Source: an uncultured Agathobacter sp. (lineage in GTDB: Bacteria > Bacillota > Clostridia > Lachnospirales > Lachnospiraceae). From it: 64,000 nt of DNA. The DNA lies in the NCBI GenBank assembly GCA_934307695.1, contig CAKRCS010000004.1, positions 157,883 to 221,882 on the forward strand, in the 5' to 3' direction. Position numbers and translations under genes: made by a program. The notes under the pieces were generated by a model that saw only the letters and a list, made by a program, of their open reading frames with translations, was not told the origin of the DNA and did not search any database. Numbering within the stretch: the first letter of the stretch is position 1; each line of letters begins with the position of its first letter. Positions 47,217 through 56,465 of this stretch are shown one piece after another.

Positions 47217-47303
47217 AGTACATTCTCCTCCGCAAACATCGATTTGAGTAAAAGCATAAGGTACTTTAATGTCTCGTATGCTTTTCTATTTTCTTTTGCT
47301 GTT

Positions 47304-47906
47304 TCAGTTCAAACATTTGCTGTTAGTCCGCATCTGTTTTTTCTGTCTTTCACGTTGCAATAGCGTCATAATCCTCTGGCGGTTATACCTCTGCATCATT
47401 ACAAACAACATATCGCATCCGGCTGCCAGAACAGAAGTCACAACAAACACCGGGTATGCGCCAAACCAGATACCCGCTATGATGGGCAGAAAACTAAGCA
47501 GAGCAATCGTTTCATGAACCAGTTCTGCCTGACACATAGCTTGTGCGATTTTCTCCCATGTATGGAGCCTTGGATCAAACAATGTTCGGTCGTAAGTCGG
47601 CATTCTTCGTTTCCATTTTTTGACATTAAGCCTCTCATAAACGGCCATTTCATGTCTGCTGACATGGTACCAACGCTTTTTGTAATCTGCCCTGTTTTTC
47701 ATCACAATGCAAAATGCAAGTCCAACCAGCAGTCTCATGACAACGTGATAAGAAATTGTTCCGAATGTGATAGCAAGCGATAGAAATACTTCATAATAAG
47801 TTTTCATGTACAAAACAGACAGGATGGCTGTTCCTGCTATCAGTAGGCTTGCCAACAATACGCTTTTCTGAACCGGATCCATACATTTCGATGAACGTTT
47901 GCACAT
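47304..47906 (-). CDS. Membrane protein resembling CrtO-type acyltransferases
   Basis: The 200-residue protein has four helices and a conserved central block (WYHVSRHEMAVYERLNVKKWKRRMPTY, then TWEKIAQAMCQAELVHE). The W-K-x-R-x-P and E-x-x-H features recall the glycosyl-diaponeurosporenoate acyltransferase (CrtO) family. Similar proteins are common in Firmicutes that make no carotenoid, so the family name should not be taken as function. Confidence 0.6.
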   Translation of the reverse strand: MCKRSSKCMDPVQKSVLLASLLIAGTAILSVLYMKTYYEVFLSLAITFGTISYHVVMRLLVGLAFCIVMKNRADYKKRWYHVSRHEMAVYERLNVKKWKRRMPTYDRTLFDPRLHTWEKIAQAMCQAELVHETIALLSFLPIIAGIWFGAYPVFVVTSVLAAGCDMLFVMMQRYNRQRIMTLLQRERQKKQMRTNSKCLN

Positions 47907-47956
47907 TTGTAATCACCTTTTTCAATTGCCTCATTTTTATGACTTCTGTTTTTTTA

Positions 47957-48220
47957 TTACCCAAGCTTAAGACCAACCAAAGTTGATGAATCTATAAGTA
48001 TGATAGCGTTGGCTATCATCCCCTGAAAGCTGCTCTGTCCGTCAATATAGTTCCTTACAGGTCCAACAATATGCCAAAATCCAAAAAGTAAAGAACATAT
48101 ACCGGTAACCTTCCAGAATCTCCTGCTATTTAGCATTCGAGGAAACAAACCTCTAAAAAGTCCCTCTTCCATTAGTACATTAATGAAATTGCCAATGATA
48201 CAGATTAGAATAAAAAGCAC
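47957..48220 (-). pseudogene. Remnant of a CPBP-family intramembrane protease
   Basis: The 87-residue frame contains two of the CPBP (Abi) motifs, LMEEGLFRGLFPRML (EExxxR) and FGFWHIVGP (FxxxH). The helices that should precede them are missing; a TGA lies eight codons before the only possible start, a GTG without a good ribosome site. The end also departs from the family after the second motif. Full proteins have about 200-300 residues. A decayed gene is more likely than a functional small one. Confidence 0.65.
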
Positions 48221-48294
48221 ACTTAAAACTATGAAAGAAACGCTCTTTCACATACGTGATACGATTCGTATCATTCCCACAAACCATACTTGTA

Positions 48295-48831
48295 TCATGA
48301 ATGTTCTTTCACATACTGCAGAAATTCCGGTGTCTTTGACCAGTATTTTACACCCCAGTTTTCAAAGTTCCATTCTTCCATGTAATCGTTGCACTCGAAA
48401 TCCACATAATATATTTCTTCGTTATGTACAACAAAATTCGTTGGAAAATAATCAATATTTGTATTGGCAACATATAACAGCGCACACATTTTATGCAATT
48501 GCTCGATGTAGTCAGTTTTCATCTTGCCTTCTAAAACCAACTGATAAATAGTGTCACCATCAATAAATTCCTTCAGAATGCGTTCATTTTTCACATCTGT
48601 TTCAAGCATGGCAGGCATTTTTATTCCGATTTCTTTCAGTTTCTCGTAATCCCTGATTTCTGCCTCAAGCTTGTTTCCGAACTGATAATAATCACAAGGT
48701 TCATGATGTATCTGCTTCAAAACATACCTGTTATTTCCAGACTCTGCCAAATAAGAATATCCACCTTTACCCTTTCCTAGCAGTTTAATTATCGTATAGC
48801 TTTTCCCATTTACGGTCATTTCTTTATTCAA
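48295..48831 (-). CDS. Small kinase-like (aminoglycoside/RIO-like fold) protein
   Basis: The 178-residue protein has a glycine-rich loop GKGKGGYSY at 19-27, Lys39 in YVLKQIH, and a catalytic-loop-like NIDYFPTNF with Asp127 and Asn132. A DFG-like VDFE follows with Asp144. These spacings match the minimal protein-kinase-like fold seen in RIO, Bud32 and similar short kinases. All catalytic residues appear present. The substrate is unknown. Confidence 0.72.
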   Translation of the reverse strand: MNKEMTVNGKSYTIIKLLGKGKGGYSYLAESGNNRYVLKQIHHEPCDYYQFGNKLEAEIRDYEKLKEIGIKMPAMLETDVKNERILKEFIDGDTIYQLVLEGKMKTDYIEQLHKMCALLYVANTNIDYFPTNFVVHNEEIYYVDFECNDYMEEWNFENWGVKYWSKTPEFLQYVKEHS

Positions 48832-49009
48832 GTGTTTTCTCCTTTGTTCTACATCACATTGATTACTGATTTTTAATATTCTGGTTCAATATTACAATAG
48901 AAATATAGTTTTCACAAAGGTTAAACGCGTAATCCATCACAAAATACTCATTCGATTTTTGTGATATTTTTCATGTAAAGCACCTCTTCGTCAAACTGGG
49001 AGTTGTAAA

Positions 49010-49516
49010 TTATAATTGTTTCTCTGCTGCTAAGATAATTCCTTCTCCTATCTCTACTTCTCTAATTACTTCAAAACCATTTTTTCTCCAAAAATGATTT
49101 GATTGAGGATTATCCTTATCTATTCCCAACTGGCATTTCTGAAACCCTTGCTCGGATAAATATTCAAGTGATTCAGAAACTATTTTACTACCAATCCCGT
49201 TCCCTTGTAATTCACAATCCATCATAAAAAAGCCAATATATACATAATCACAAGTTGGATATCCATCTATTAAATCCATTACTGCAACTAATTTACCATT
49301 ATCAAAAAAACCAATATAATACTTTTGTTCGATTGGAATACCTGGAGGAGTAATTTCTATGTCTTTCTCTATTAGCTCAATAGAAGGTTCTTTTCCACAA
49401 TATTCATAATACTGTGTATTTCTCTTGCAAAATGTATAAATCATTTGTACATCATCTAAATTAAGTTTTCTTACAGTATATCTTTTAGAAAGCTTTTTTA
49501 TATCTATTTCTTTCAC
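49010..49516 (-). CDS. GNAT-family N-acetyltransferase
   Basis: The 168-residue protein has the GNAT core: VAVMDLIDGYP, YIGFFMMDCELQGNGIGSKIVSESLEYL (acetyl-CoA loop) and DNPQSNHFWRKNGFEV. It is AT-rich and stands alone in the accessory stretch. Substrate unknown; small-molecule or peptide acetylation is equally possible. Confidence 0.88.
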   Translation of the reverse strand: MKEIDIKKLSKRYTVRKLNLDDVQMIYTFCKRNTQYYEYCGKEPSIELIEKDIEITPPGIPIEQKYYIGFFDNGKLVAVMDLIDGYPTCDYVYIGFFMMDCELQGNGIGSKIVSESLEYLSEQGFQKCQLGIDKDNPQSNHFWRKNGFEVIREVEIGEGIILAAEKQL

Positions 49517-49654
49517 TATATCCCCTCTACAAATCTCGATTTATCAAATTCATTTTATGTTCCATCTTCTTGCCCTTACGGACAAGAAGCATCCCTCGCT
49601 TTCAGCTCGGTCAATTCCGATTTACCATCTTCCAGTATACCTTGCGGCGCTCTT

Positions 49655-49807
49655 GTGATGGCTATTGCACTTTTTCTCTTACAGCCATCACACTTCGCAG
49701 CTCTCTTGTGATGGCTATTGCGCTTTTTCTCGTTCAGCCATCACACTTTGCGGCTTTCCGGTGATGGCTATTGTACATTTTCTCTTATAGCCATCACATT
49801 TTCTTAT
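49655..49807. repeat. Three tandem 53-bp units, each a hairpin
   Basis: GTGATGGCT occurs at 49655, 49708 and 49761, an exact 53-bp period, and each is followed about 19-20 bases later by its complement AGCCATCAC. Each unit therefore folds into a nine-pair hairpin with a pyrimidine-rich loop. The stem bases are identical in all three while the loops and linkers vary. A partial linker copy (CTTGCGGCGCTCTT) precedes the first. The 309-base gap contains no gene. Confidence 0.9.
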
Positions 49808-49825
49808 TTTACCGAGTTGAGGAGC

Positions 49826-50152
49826 TTACCAGCGCTTCATATTTTTTTCAAATTTGGTCACATACGCTTCTTTGAGTTCTTCCTCGCTGATTCCATAGCA
49901 AAGAAGGACATCATTGTAATACATCAGGACATCCGACATTTCTTCAATCAGATGTTCGCGCAGGTCACCCTCTTCAACTGTCTTCGCGTCGCCGTTTTTC
50001 TTAATGATATCTATGACCTCACCTATCTCGCCGATCATCCAAAGCAGCTTGTGCTTGCCTGCTTCCGGGCAAATTGGCTCCCATTTATCCTTGTATTTTT
50101 CTTGCAATTCCTGCTGCATGGTGAGCATATCTTTTACTGCAAATTCGCTCAT
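49826..50152 (-). CDS. MazG-like nucleotide pyrophosphohydrolase
   Basis: The 108-residue protein has the all-alpha NTP-PPase motifs EIGEVIDIIKK and EEMSDVLMYYND (ExxE then ExxD). The ATG with GGAGG five bases upstream was chosen over one four codons earlier. Such proteins hydrolyse non-canonical or excess nucleoside triphosphates. It lies between the hairpin array and the third dispersed element. Confidence 0.85.
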   Translation of the reverse strand: MSEFAVKDMLTMQQELQEKYKDKWEPICPEAGKHKLLWMIGEIGEVIDIIKKNGDAKTVEEGDLREHLIEEMSDVLMYYNDVLLCYGISEEELKEAYVTKFEKNMKRW

Positions 50153-50253
50153 GGCTGCCTCCATAGATTATTGTCTGATAAAATTCACGAAGTTTTGTGT
50201 GTGTGCATTTTCTAGATTTGCTCTTATTATTGATGTACTCACTATCTTCCGAC

Positions 50254-50314
50254 GTGTGCCAATGGGCGCTCCGCGTGTCAATGGGCTATGTGTGTGCCAA
50301 AAGGAACGTCCCTA
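50254..50314. repeat. Dispersed REP-like element, copy 3
   Basis: GTGTGCCAATGGGCGCTCCGC, then GTGTCAATGGGC and GTGTGCCAAAAGGAACGTCCCTA repeat the layout of the copy at 40196-40259 with a few substitutions. Its last three bases form the TAG stop of the BMP-protein gene. Confidence 0.8.
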
Positions 50315-51517
50315 CTGTTCGATCGTGATGATGTCCTGCAGGACGTAGTGGAAGGTCGGGGCGGAGGAATCCGCATTCTCCCGGTAGCCGGTGCTTAGGT
50401 CAATGGTGTCGGAAGGATCGTCCGGGTTGACGCCGATGTAGCTGCCCTTGAATACCTCGCAGTCGCCGTCTACGAACTGCTGCTTTAGGATGTCAAGCTG
50501 CTCCTGTGTGCCGTCTGCGGCGAGCAGCTCATTCAATTCGAGCATCTGCACCCAGCCCTGCGCGAAGCCGCAGCCGATGTCGTTGCCATTGACATTGCCC
50601 TTGACATAGCTCTCGATGTCCTTATCCTTTAGCACTGCGGTGGTGGCAGCGATCACATAAGGCTCCCAGTTAATACGGCAGCTGATCAGGGAGGTCGTCG
50701 GTGCAACGCTTAACATACTCTGGTTGTAACCGGCATGGATGATCCTGCGGTAGGTGGATACCTCCTCACAGGCAACCGCCGGTCCGGTGGTGTCGGAATG
50801 CTGCGATATGACGACGCAGCCCTCGTCGATCAGCTCCTTTGCGACGTTTTTCTCCGCGTAGTAAGAGCTCCATGTATTCGCATAGCGCACACGCATGGTC
50901 GCTTCCGGGACTACCTCGCGGACACCGAGCAGAAAGGCGGTGTAGCCGGAGATAACCTCCGCGTAAGGGTAGGCTGCGACATATCCGATCACCGCCTCCT
51001 CCGGCTGGATCACGCCTTCATCGATCCATTCCTTCAGTTTCATTCCAACAGCGTAGCCTGACATGTATCTTCCCTGATAGATTTCGCCCATAAATGTGTG
51101 ATAGTTGTCATACACCGGATCAGTGTTGGCATTGTTTCCTGTCGCCTGACAAAATTCAATATCCGGGTACTGTGCAACGACTTCTTTTACCACCTCCTGG
51201 TAGCCGTAGCTGGTGGAAAAAATGATGTCGCAGCTTTCGTCTGCAAGCTCACGGAAGGCTTCTTCTTCCTCACCCTCCGGAACGTTGTTCTTTACAAGGA
51301 TCTCCACGCGGTCACCAAGCTTGGTTTGCAGCGCTTTTTCCGCCCTGATAAAGTTCTCGGTATAAGGGGTACTTTCATCGCCGACATAGACGAAACCCAC
51401 TTTTACCGTCCGATCCATGAAATGCTGCTCCCGCAGCCAGTTTCCTATGCCGGCAGCCAATGCGATCACATAAAGTGCCGTGATCAGTGTTATCAGATAG
51501 CATCGTCCTCTACTCAT
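50312..51517 (-). CDS. BMP-family substrate-binding protein, membrane anchored
   Basis: The 401-residue protein starts with a signal anchor (YLITLITALYVIALAAGIG) without a lipobox and continues with the BMP/PnrA-like periplasmic binding fold (KVGFVYVGDESTPYTENFIRAEKAL, DIIFSTSYGYQEVV, VIGYVAAYPYAEVISGYTAFLLG, VVISQHSDTTGPA). Relatives bind nucleosides. No ABC permease or ATPase is beside it. Instead it overlaps by eight bases a giant HD-GYP receptor, so a sensing role is likely. The stop codon is donated by the dispersed element. Confidence 0.88.
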   Translation of the reverse strand: MSRGRCYLITLITALYVIALAAGIGNWLREQHFMDRTVKVGFVYVGDESTPYTENFIRAEKALQTKLGDRVEILVKNNVPEGEEEEAFRELADESCDIIFSTSYGYQEVVKEVVAQYPDIEFCQATGNNANTDPVYDNYHTFMGEIYQGRYMSGYAVGMKLKEWIDEGVIQPEEAVIGYVAAYPYAEVISGYTAFLLGVREVVPEATMRVRYANTWSSYYAEKNVAKELIDEGCVVISQHSDTTGPAVACEEVSTYRRIIHAGYNQSMLSVAPTTSLISCRINWEPYVIAATTAVLKDKDIESYVKGNVNGNDIGCGFAQGWVQMLELNELLAADGTQEQLDILKQQFVDGDCEVFKGSYIGVNPDDPSDTIDLSTGYRENADSSAPTFHYVLQDIITIEQ

Positions 51518-54500
51518 TGTCTGCCTCCTTCTCCTGTTCCTGTGGGCGCAAGGATTCGAGCTTTATCTTTCCCTCGCGGATCAGCTCCAGCATGATATCC
51601 GTGATTGCCGGATCAAACTGCGTTCCGCGGCCTTTTTCAAGCTCGCCCTCCACATAGGTAATGTTCATCTTCTTGCGGTAGACACGGTTTGCGGTCATCG
51701 CGTCAAACGCATCCGCCACGCCGATGATCCGCCCGTACAGAGGAATCTCCTCGCCTTTTAGCCCACTGACATAGCCACTTCCGTCATACCGTTCGTGGTG
51801 ATACAGCGCGCCGTCGATGATGTGGTCGACCATCGTAAAATCCTTCAGGATCTCCGCGCCCTTGGTAACATGCGATTTCATGATCTCGTATTCTTCATCC
51901 GTAAGCCGGCTCGGCTTATTCAAAACGTTGTCCGAGATACCGATCTTTCCGATGTCATGCAAAAGCGCCGCTTTTCTGAGGTTCTCCTGCTCTTCCTCGG
52001 AAAGTCCGAGCTTCTTGCCGATCAGGAGCGCATATTCCGATACACGCTGGGAGTGCTGGCTGGTGTTTTCGTCCTTCGCATCCACAGTTCGCGCGATCGC
52101 AATGATTGCCTCGTTGGTGACCTTGATCTGGTTTTTTGCCATTTCCAGCTCTTTTTTCTGGAAATTCAAGGTCCGCTGGATCTGTGTACGCGCGATGAAC
52201 CATGTCAGCCAGATGATCGCAAGTATGAATACAAACACCATGTACACGGCAAACCAGTCGTTTTCATAGAACTGCTTCTCTTTTACAAACTCGTACCTGC
52301 TTTCCTCAAACACTTTTCCGGTGCGGCTGTCGATGACGGACATATGGAACACATAGTCTCCGGTCGGCAGGTTCGTGTATACAATGCTGGAAAACTCGCT
52401 CTGCAAAACAAGCGTCGGTGTGCGGTCGAAGCCCTCCAGATAGTAGGATACATACGGATCGTCGGTCGTGTAGTTGATGACCTCCGGGAAGATTTCCACT
52501 TTGTTCGTGCCACTTGGGATCAGGAAGGTCTCCCCGCGTTCGACGCCATGTGTCTCCTCGTCCAGCTTGACCGTAGAAACCATCATACGATATGACTTGC
52601 TCTGCACGCTGTATTTTGACATATTAAAACTGAATACGCCGGAATCGCAGGACAGGTAAAGCTGTCCCTTATCGTTGCAATAATTCCATGAGTTTGCGGT
52701 GAGCGCCGCATCGAGTCCACTTTTTGCATCGAGCACACGATATTCCATATCCGCACGATCCTCGATCAGCTCCCTTCCGTTTACCACATATATACCCGCG
52801 CTTCCGAGTACAAACATCTGGTCATTGTCGTTCTGCCAGATGTCATAATTGTTAAAATATGGGAAGTTATCAAGTATGTGGATCTCTCCGTTTTCATCCA
52901 CATAGCACAGGCGGTTGCTGGTGACAACAAAAACGCCGTTGCTGCGCTTATCCCGGATCGTGCGCAGCACAATGCCGGAGCTTAAGCCGTCCTCTCTGGT
53001 CAGGTGCGTAACAACCGCATCCTTTTGGATGATAACAATCCCATCTCCGTCCGTTCCCGCCCACAGACTTCCGTCCGGTGCTTCCATCAGGCTTAAGATC
53101 ATGGCATTGGACAGATCCTCGCCGTAGCGGAAGGTCTTTACGATCTTTTTGTCCCGGATCATGGAAATACCGGTGTCTCCGGCTGCCACAATCGTGCCGT
53201 CCGAATGCTCAAGGATTACTCGTGCGCGGTCTCCAAAAGTGCCGTCCTTGCTGCTATATGTATCGATCGTGCCGTCCGGGGATATCTCCAACAGTCCTTT
53301 TCCATAGGTACAGATCCACAGATGATTCTTGGAATCTGTCTGGATACAACGGATTCTCGTGCCTTTTAAGTCGTTCACCAGATCGTTTTCCACGGCAGTA
53401 CCTGCCTGCGGATCGATCACATCAAGTCCGCTGTCGGTTCCAATGTACAATGCTCCGTTCCAGTCCGTCGTCGTGTTTACGACCTTCTGTGACATGCCAA
53501 ACTGCTTGTACATATTGGTAAACGGCGAGTAACACAGCCGCAAAAGTCCTTTTCGTGAGGATGCAAACCAGAAGTTGCCCTGATAATCGACCGTCATGTT
53601 GTCGATAGAGCTGTTGAATTCCGGGCTGTTCAATATCGTAAGTACGCCGGCCGCGTCAAAATAGCCGATCCCGTTGTCGGCGCAGATGAACGTCTCGCCC
53701 TTTTCCGTAAAATAGATCCGGTTGATTCCGTAAAGCTCTCCACAGGAAACCGTGCTCTTTTCCTTGAACGTCTGACCGCTGATCTCATAGATGTGATAAT
53801 TATTTTCGGAGGTACCCACATACAGCAGGCCATTTTTGTCAAAGCTGCAGCTCGTAAGCTGTCCGTCCTCCGGTGGGATGCTGACGGTATCGACAATTCC
53901 GTCACAGTTTAACAGGTAAAGCACGCCGCTTGTTGTGACTGCTGCCACGTTGCCGTTTGCGTCTGCGGAAATGCACTCCGTGTAATTGATCTCCGGAAAT
54001 TCGTCGACGATCTTCAGTCCTCCGTTTAAGGTCATGGTCATCATGCTTCCGGAGGTTCCGATGTAGTAAAGTCCGTCCGAGCTTTCCGTGATGCATCTGA
54101 CGGAGTTGGATGCCAGCCCGTGCTCCTCGTCTACAACGTTGGCAATCTCCTCCTTGATCATAATGGCAACGCCGTTGTCATTCGTGCCGATCCAGAGCCG
54201 TCCTTCCTCATCCACATACAGGCAGTTGACGTTGTATACCGAATCCAGGGAGTCCATCCGGCGAAATTCGCTGCCGCCGTAGCGGTACAGTCCGGCGTAG
54301 GTTCCAATCCACAGGATTCCGTCCGGTGTCTGCACGATGTCGTTTGCCTCGCCGCAGCTCAACCCGTTGTTGCTGCTATACACCGTCTGAATGTAGGTGG
54401 CGTAGGATTCCTGCTGCTCCTCCTGATCCCCCTCATACACAGAAAAGGGCGTATCCGCAGAAACCGAAACCGGACCGATCAAAAGCAGCACTGCTGCCAG

Positions 54501-55091
54501 AAGAAGACTTCTGACACCCTTGCTCTTTTGCCTGCCGGATCGCTTTTTTCCACGAAACGCCCTTACGATCTTGATGTTACAATATAATACAAACAGTATG
54601 ATTACTTTATCTAAAAAATCCACATAGAACTCGCCCGCAACTGCGCAGACCAGTGCCGGCACTTTTCGCTCTCCCAGGAAGGAAATAACGCCGTCGCCCC
54701 AGATGTTACCGGTTGCGCTATTATACAGCAATATGTTTAGCGGCGTTGACATCGCCACAGAAAATGCCGTAACTATGACGCTTGAGGTCAGCACGCCGAA
54801 AAGATTGTCAAACACGCGCTTTTTCGCAAGTACGCCGACAATGATTCCGATGCCGGTATTGACGAGACAATAGACAAGTGAGCTGCTGGTCAGCAGGCTG
54901 TACACGACATTGCTGCTGAATCCGACGATCGCGCCACACACCGGTCCAAGCAGGTACGCCGTATAGATTGTCCCGACCGCGTCCATCCAGATCGGGAGCC
55001 TGAGATACACGGCGATATTTTTTCCCACCGCATTCACAATTATGCTGCATACTATCAATAGGACGACCTGATACGCCTTCTTTTCTCTCAT
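51510..55091 (-). CDS. Giant receptor: membrane module, beta-propeller, Y_Y_Y and HD-GYP
   Basis: The protein has about 1193 residues. The first 190 form five or six helices resembling an ECF-transporter S component (YQVVLLIVCSIIVNAVGKNIAVYLRLPIWMDAVGTIYTAYLLGP). A further helix leads to extracytoplasmic Reg_prop repeats (LWIGTYAGLYRY, LWIGTNDNGVAI, LWICTYGKGLLE, LWAGTDGDG) forming one or two propellers, then a Y_Y_Y domain and a helix near 970. The cytoplasmic HD-GYP domain has HDIGK and HHERYDGSGY, so c-di-GMP hydrolysis is expected. The ATG with AGGGGA upstream was chosen. It is the first gene of a pair with the BMP protein. Confidence 0.9.
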   Translation of the reverse strand: MREKKAYQVVLLIVCSIIVNAVGKNIAVYLRLPIWMDAVGTIYTAYLLGPVCGAIVGFSSNVVYSLLTSSSLVYCLVNTGIGIIVGVLAKKRVFDNLFGVLTSSVIVTAFSVAMSTPLNILLYNSATGNIWGDGVISFLGERKVPALVCAVAGEFYVDFLDKVIILFVLYCNIKIVRAFRGKKRSGRQKSKGVRSLLLAAVLLLIGPVSVSADTPFSVYEGDQEEQQESYATYIQTVYSSNNGLSCGEANDIVQTPDGILWIGTYAGLYRYGGSEFRRMDSLDSVYNVNCLYVDEEGRLWIGTNDNGVAIMIKEEIANVVDEEHGLASNSVRCITESSDGLYYIGTSGSMMTMTLNGGLKIVDEFPEINYTECISADANGNVAAVTTSGVLYLLNCDGIVDTVSIPPEDGQLTSCSFDKNGLLYVGTSENNYHIYEISGQTFKEKSTVSCGELYGINRIYFTEKGETFICADNGIGYFDAAGVLTILNSPEFNSSIDNMTVDYQGNFWFASSRKGLLRLCYSPFTNMYKQFGMSQKVVNTTTDWNGALYIGTDSGLDVIDPQAGTAVENDLVNDLKGTRIRCIQTDSKNHLWICTYGKGLLEISPDGTIDTYSSKDGTFGDRARVILEHSDGTIVAAGDTGISMIRDKKIVKTFRYGEDLSNAMILSLMEAPDGSLWAGTDGDGIVIIQKDAVVTHLTREDGLSSGIVLRTIRDKRSNGVFVVTSNRLCYVDENGEIHILDNFPYFNNYDIWQNDNDQMFVLGSAGIYVVNGRELIEDRADMEYRVLDAKSGLDAALTANSWNYCNDKGQLYLSCDSGVFSFNMSKYSVQSKSYRMMVSTVKLDEETHGVERGETFLIPSGTNKVEIFPEVINYTTDDPYVSYYLEGFDRTPTLVLQSEFSSIVYTNLPTGDYVFHMSVIDSRTGKVFEESRYEFVKEKQFYENDWFAVYMVFVFILAIIWLTWFIARTQIQRTLNFQKKELEMAKNQIKVTNEAIIAIARTVDAKDENTSQHSQRVSEYALLIGKKLGLSEEEQENLRKAALLHDIGKIGISDNVLNKPSRLTDEEYEIMKSHVTKGAEILKDFTMVDHIIDGALYHHERYDGSGYVSGLKGEEIPLYGRIIGVADAFDAMTANRVYRKKMNITYVEGELEKGRGTQFDPAITDIMLELIREGKIKLESLRPQEQEKEADNE

Positions 55092-55280
55092 GTAAAATCC
55101 CCTTTTTTCATAACTTAGTGTCTCAAATGCCTGTCGCAAACGCCTTCCGGCTCGTGCCGTTCATCGCATCGCCTGCGCCGGACGCTTTATCTGCACTAAT
55201 TGTACCATTAAATAAAACAAAAACAAACAAAAAGTGCCCAAAAATGAGAATAAAGAGTCTTTTTTCCTATAAAGTAAATA

Positions 55281-55313
55281 AAAAAGACCAACTACCCTCC
55301 CGGATAATTGGCC
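55281..55313 (-). terminator. Rho-independent terminator after rpsR
   Basis: GACCAA-TACCC and GGATA-TTGGCC arms (55286-55297 and 55302-55313) pair with two wobble positions. TTTTTT follows on the minus strand. Confidence 0.8.
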
Positions 55314-55376
55314 TGTTTCTTAATGTCTTGTGTCAGCGCACAATGCGCACACGCGATTCCCTGATCTTACCGGGAT

Positions 55377-55637
55377 TTATTCGCAAACGTATGGCATAAG
55401 AGCGATGTGACGTGCTCTCTTGATTGCAACAGTAAGAGCTCTCTGATGCTTTGCACAGTTGCCTGTGATACGACGAGGAAGGATCTTTCCTCTCTCAGAG
55501 ATGTATCTCTTTAACTTATTGGTATCCTTATAATCAATGACATTGTCCTTGCCACAGAATACACAAACCTTTTTTCTTCTGCGCATTGGTCTTCTCTTCA
55601 TAGAAGCGCCATCGCCAGCTGTTTTATTGAAAGCCAT
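55377..55637 (-). CDS. rpsR: 30S ribosomal protein S18
   Basis: The 86-residue protein has the S18 core ([54 protein letters not shown]). The CVFCG cysteines and others give it the zinc-type pattern seen in some bacteria. It ends the rpsF-ssb-rpsR operon. Confidence 0.98.
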   Translation of the reverse strand: MAFNKTAGDGASMKRRPMRRRKKVCVFCGKDNVIDYKDTNKLKRYISERGKILPRRITGNCAKHQRALTVAIKRARHIALMPYVCE

Positions 55638-55674
55638 GTTTTTTACCTCCTAAATATTTGCCGTGCGGCATCTG

Positions 55675-56127
55675 TTAGTTGAATGGTAACTCTTCATCGA
55701 TTCCGTCCGGAATGTTCATAAAGCCGTCGCCTGCTGCTCCGCTCGGTGATGGTCTGTCTGCCGGAGCAAATCCTCCGTTGCCGCCATCATTCTGGCCCTT
55801 GCTCTCAGCGAACTCAACGTTCTCTGCCACAACATCTGTTGTGTAAACTCTCTGGCCATCCTTGTTGGTGTAGCTGCCGGTCTGAATACGGCCTTCTAAT
55901 ACAAACTTGGTTCCTTTACGACCGAATCTCTCCAGAAATTCTGCAGTTCTGTTGAATGCGACACAGCTGATGAAATCAGCGGTCTGTGAATCGTTATTGT
56001 TCGCATCGCGGCGCACACGGCGGTCAACTGCCAGTGTGAATCTTGCGACTGCTGTTGAAGCATCCCCCTGTGAATAACGAATCTCTGCATCTCTGGTTAA
56101 ACGTCCCACGAGTATTACTTTGTTCAT
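55675..56127 (-). CDS. ssb: Single-stranded DNA-binding protein
   Basis: The 150-residue protein has the SSB OB-fold (MNKVILVGRLTRDAEIRYSQGD, FISCVAFNRTAEFLERFGRKGTKFVLEGRIQTGSY). A Gly/Pro/Asn-rich linker follows and then the acidic tip DEELPFN that recruits partner proteins. It sits between rpsF and rpsR as in most Firmicutes, so it is likely the essential replicative SSB. Confidence 0.97.
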   Translation of the reverse strand: MNKVILVGRLTRDAEIRYSQGDASTAVARFTLAVDRRVRRDANNNDSQTADFISCVAFNRTAEFLERFGRKGTKFVLEGRIQTGSYTNKDGQRVYTTDVVAENVEFAESKGQNDGGNGGFAPADRPSPSGAAGDGFMNIPDGIDEELPFN

Positions 56128-56148
56128 ACGATCTCCTTTAGGCTTATC

Positions 56149-56439
56149 TTAAGCCTCGTCTTTTCTTACGCATAAGAAACGAAGAACATTGTCCATGATA
56201 CGAACGTCCTGCTCAACTTCTGCCGGAACAGTTGCGTCTGCATCGAACTGGATGAAATAGTAGAATGCGTCAGACATGTGCTGAATGTCGTAAGCTAACT
56301 TCTTCTTACCCCATTCTTCTACTTCTGTAACAGTACCGCCGGCACGGGTGATGTACTCCTTTGCCTTCTCTACGGTTGCTGTTCTCGCATCGTCTTCGAT
56401 CTTTGCACTAACAACGAGTGCTAATTCATACTTGTTCAT
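56149..56439 (-). CDS. rpsF: 30S ribosomal protein S6
   Basis: The 96-residue protein matches S6 (MNKYELALVVSAKIEDD, GGTVTEVEEWGKKKLAYDIQHMSDAFYYFIQFDA). AAAGGAGG lies before the ATG. It opens the rpsF-ssb-rpsR operon. Its leader has a short GC hairpin that might belong to an S6:S18-type autoregulatory structure. Confidence 0.97.
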   Translation of the reverse strand: MNKYELALVVSAKIEDDARTATVEKAKEYITRAGGTVTEVEEWGKKKLAYDIQHMSDAFYYFIQFDADATVPAEVEQDVRIMDNVLRFLCVRKDEA

Positions 56440-56465
56440 GCGATTTTACCTCCTTTTGGTCTCTG

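Noticed and set aside
49570-49805. Coding frames of about 60 residues through the 53-bp hairpin units
   Set aside because: 53 is not a multiple of three, so the frame changes in each unit, and no ribosome binding site is present.
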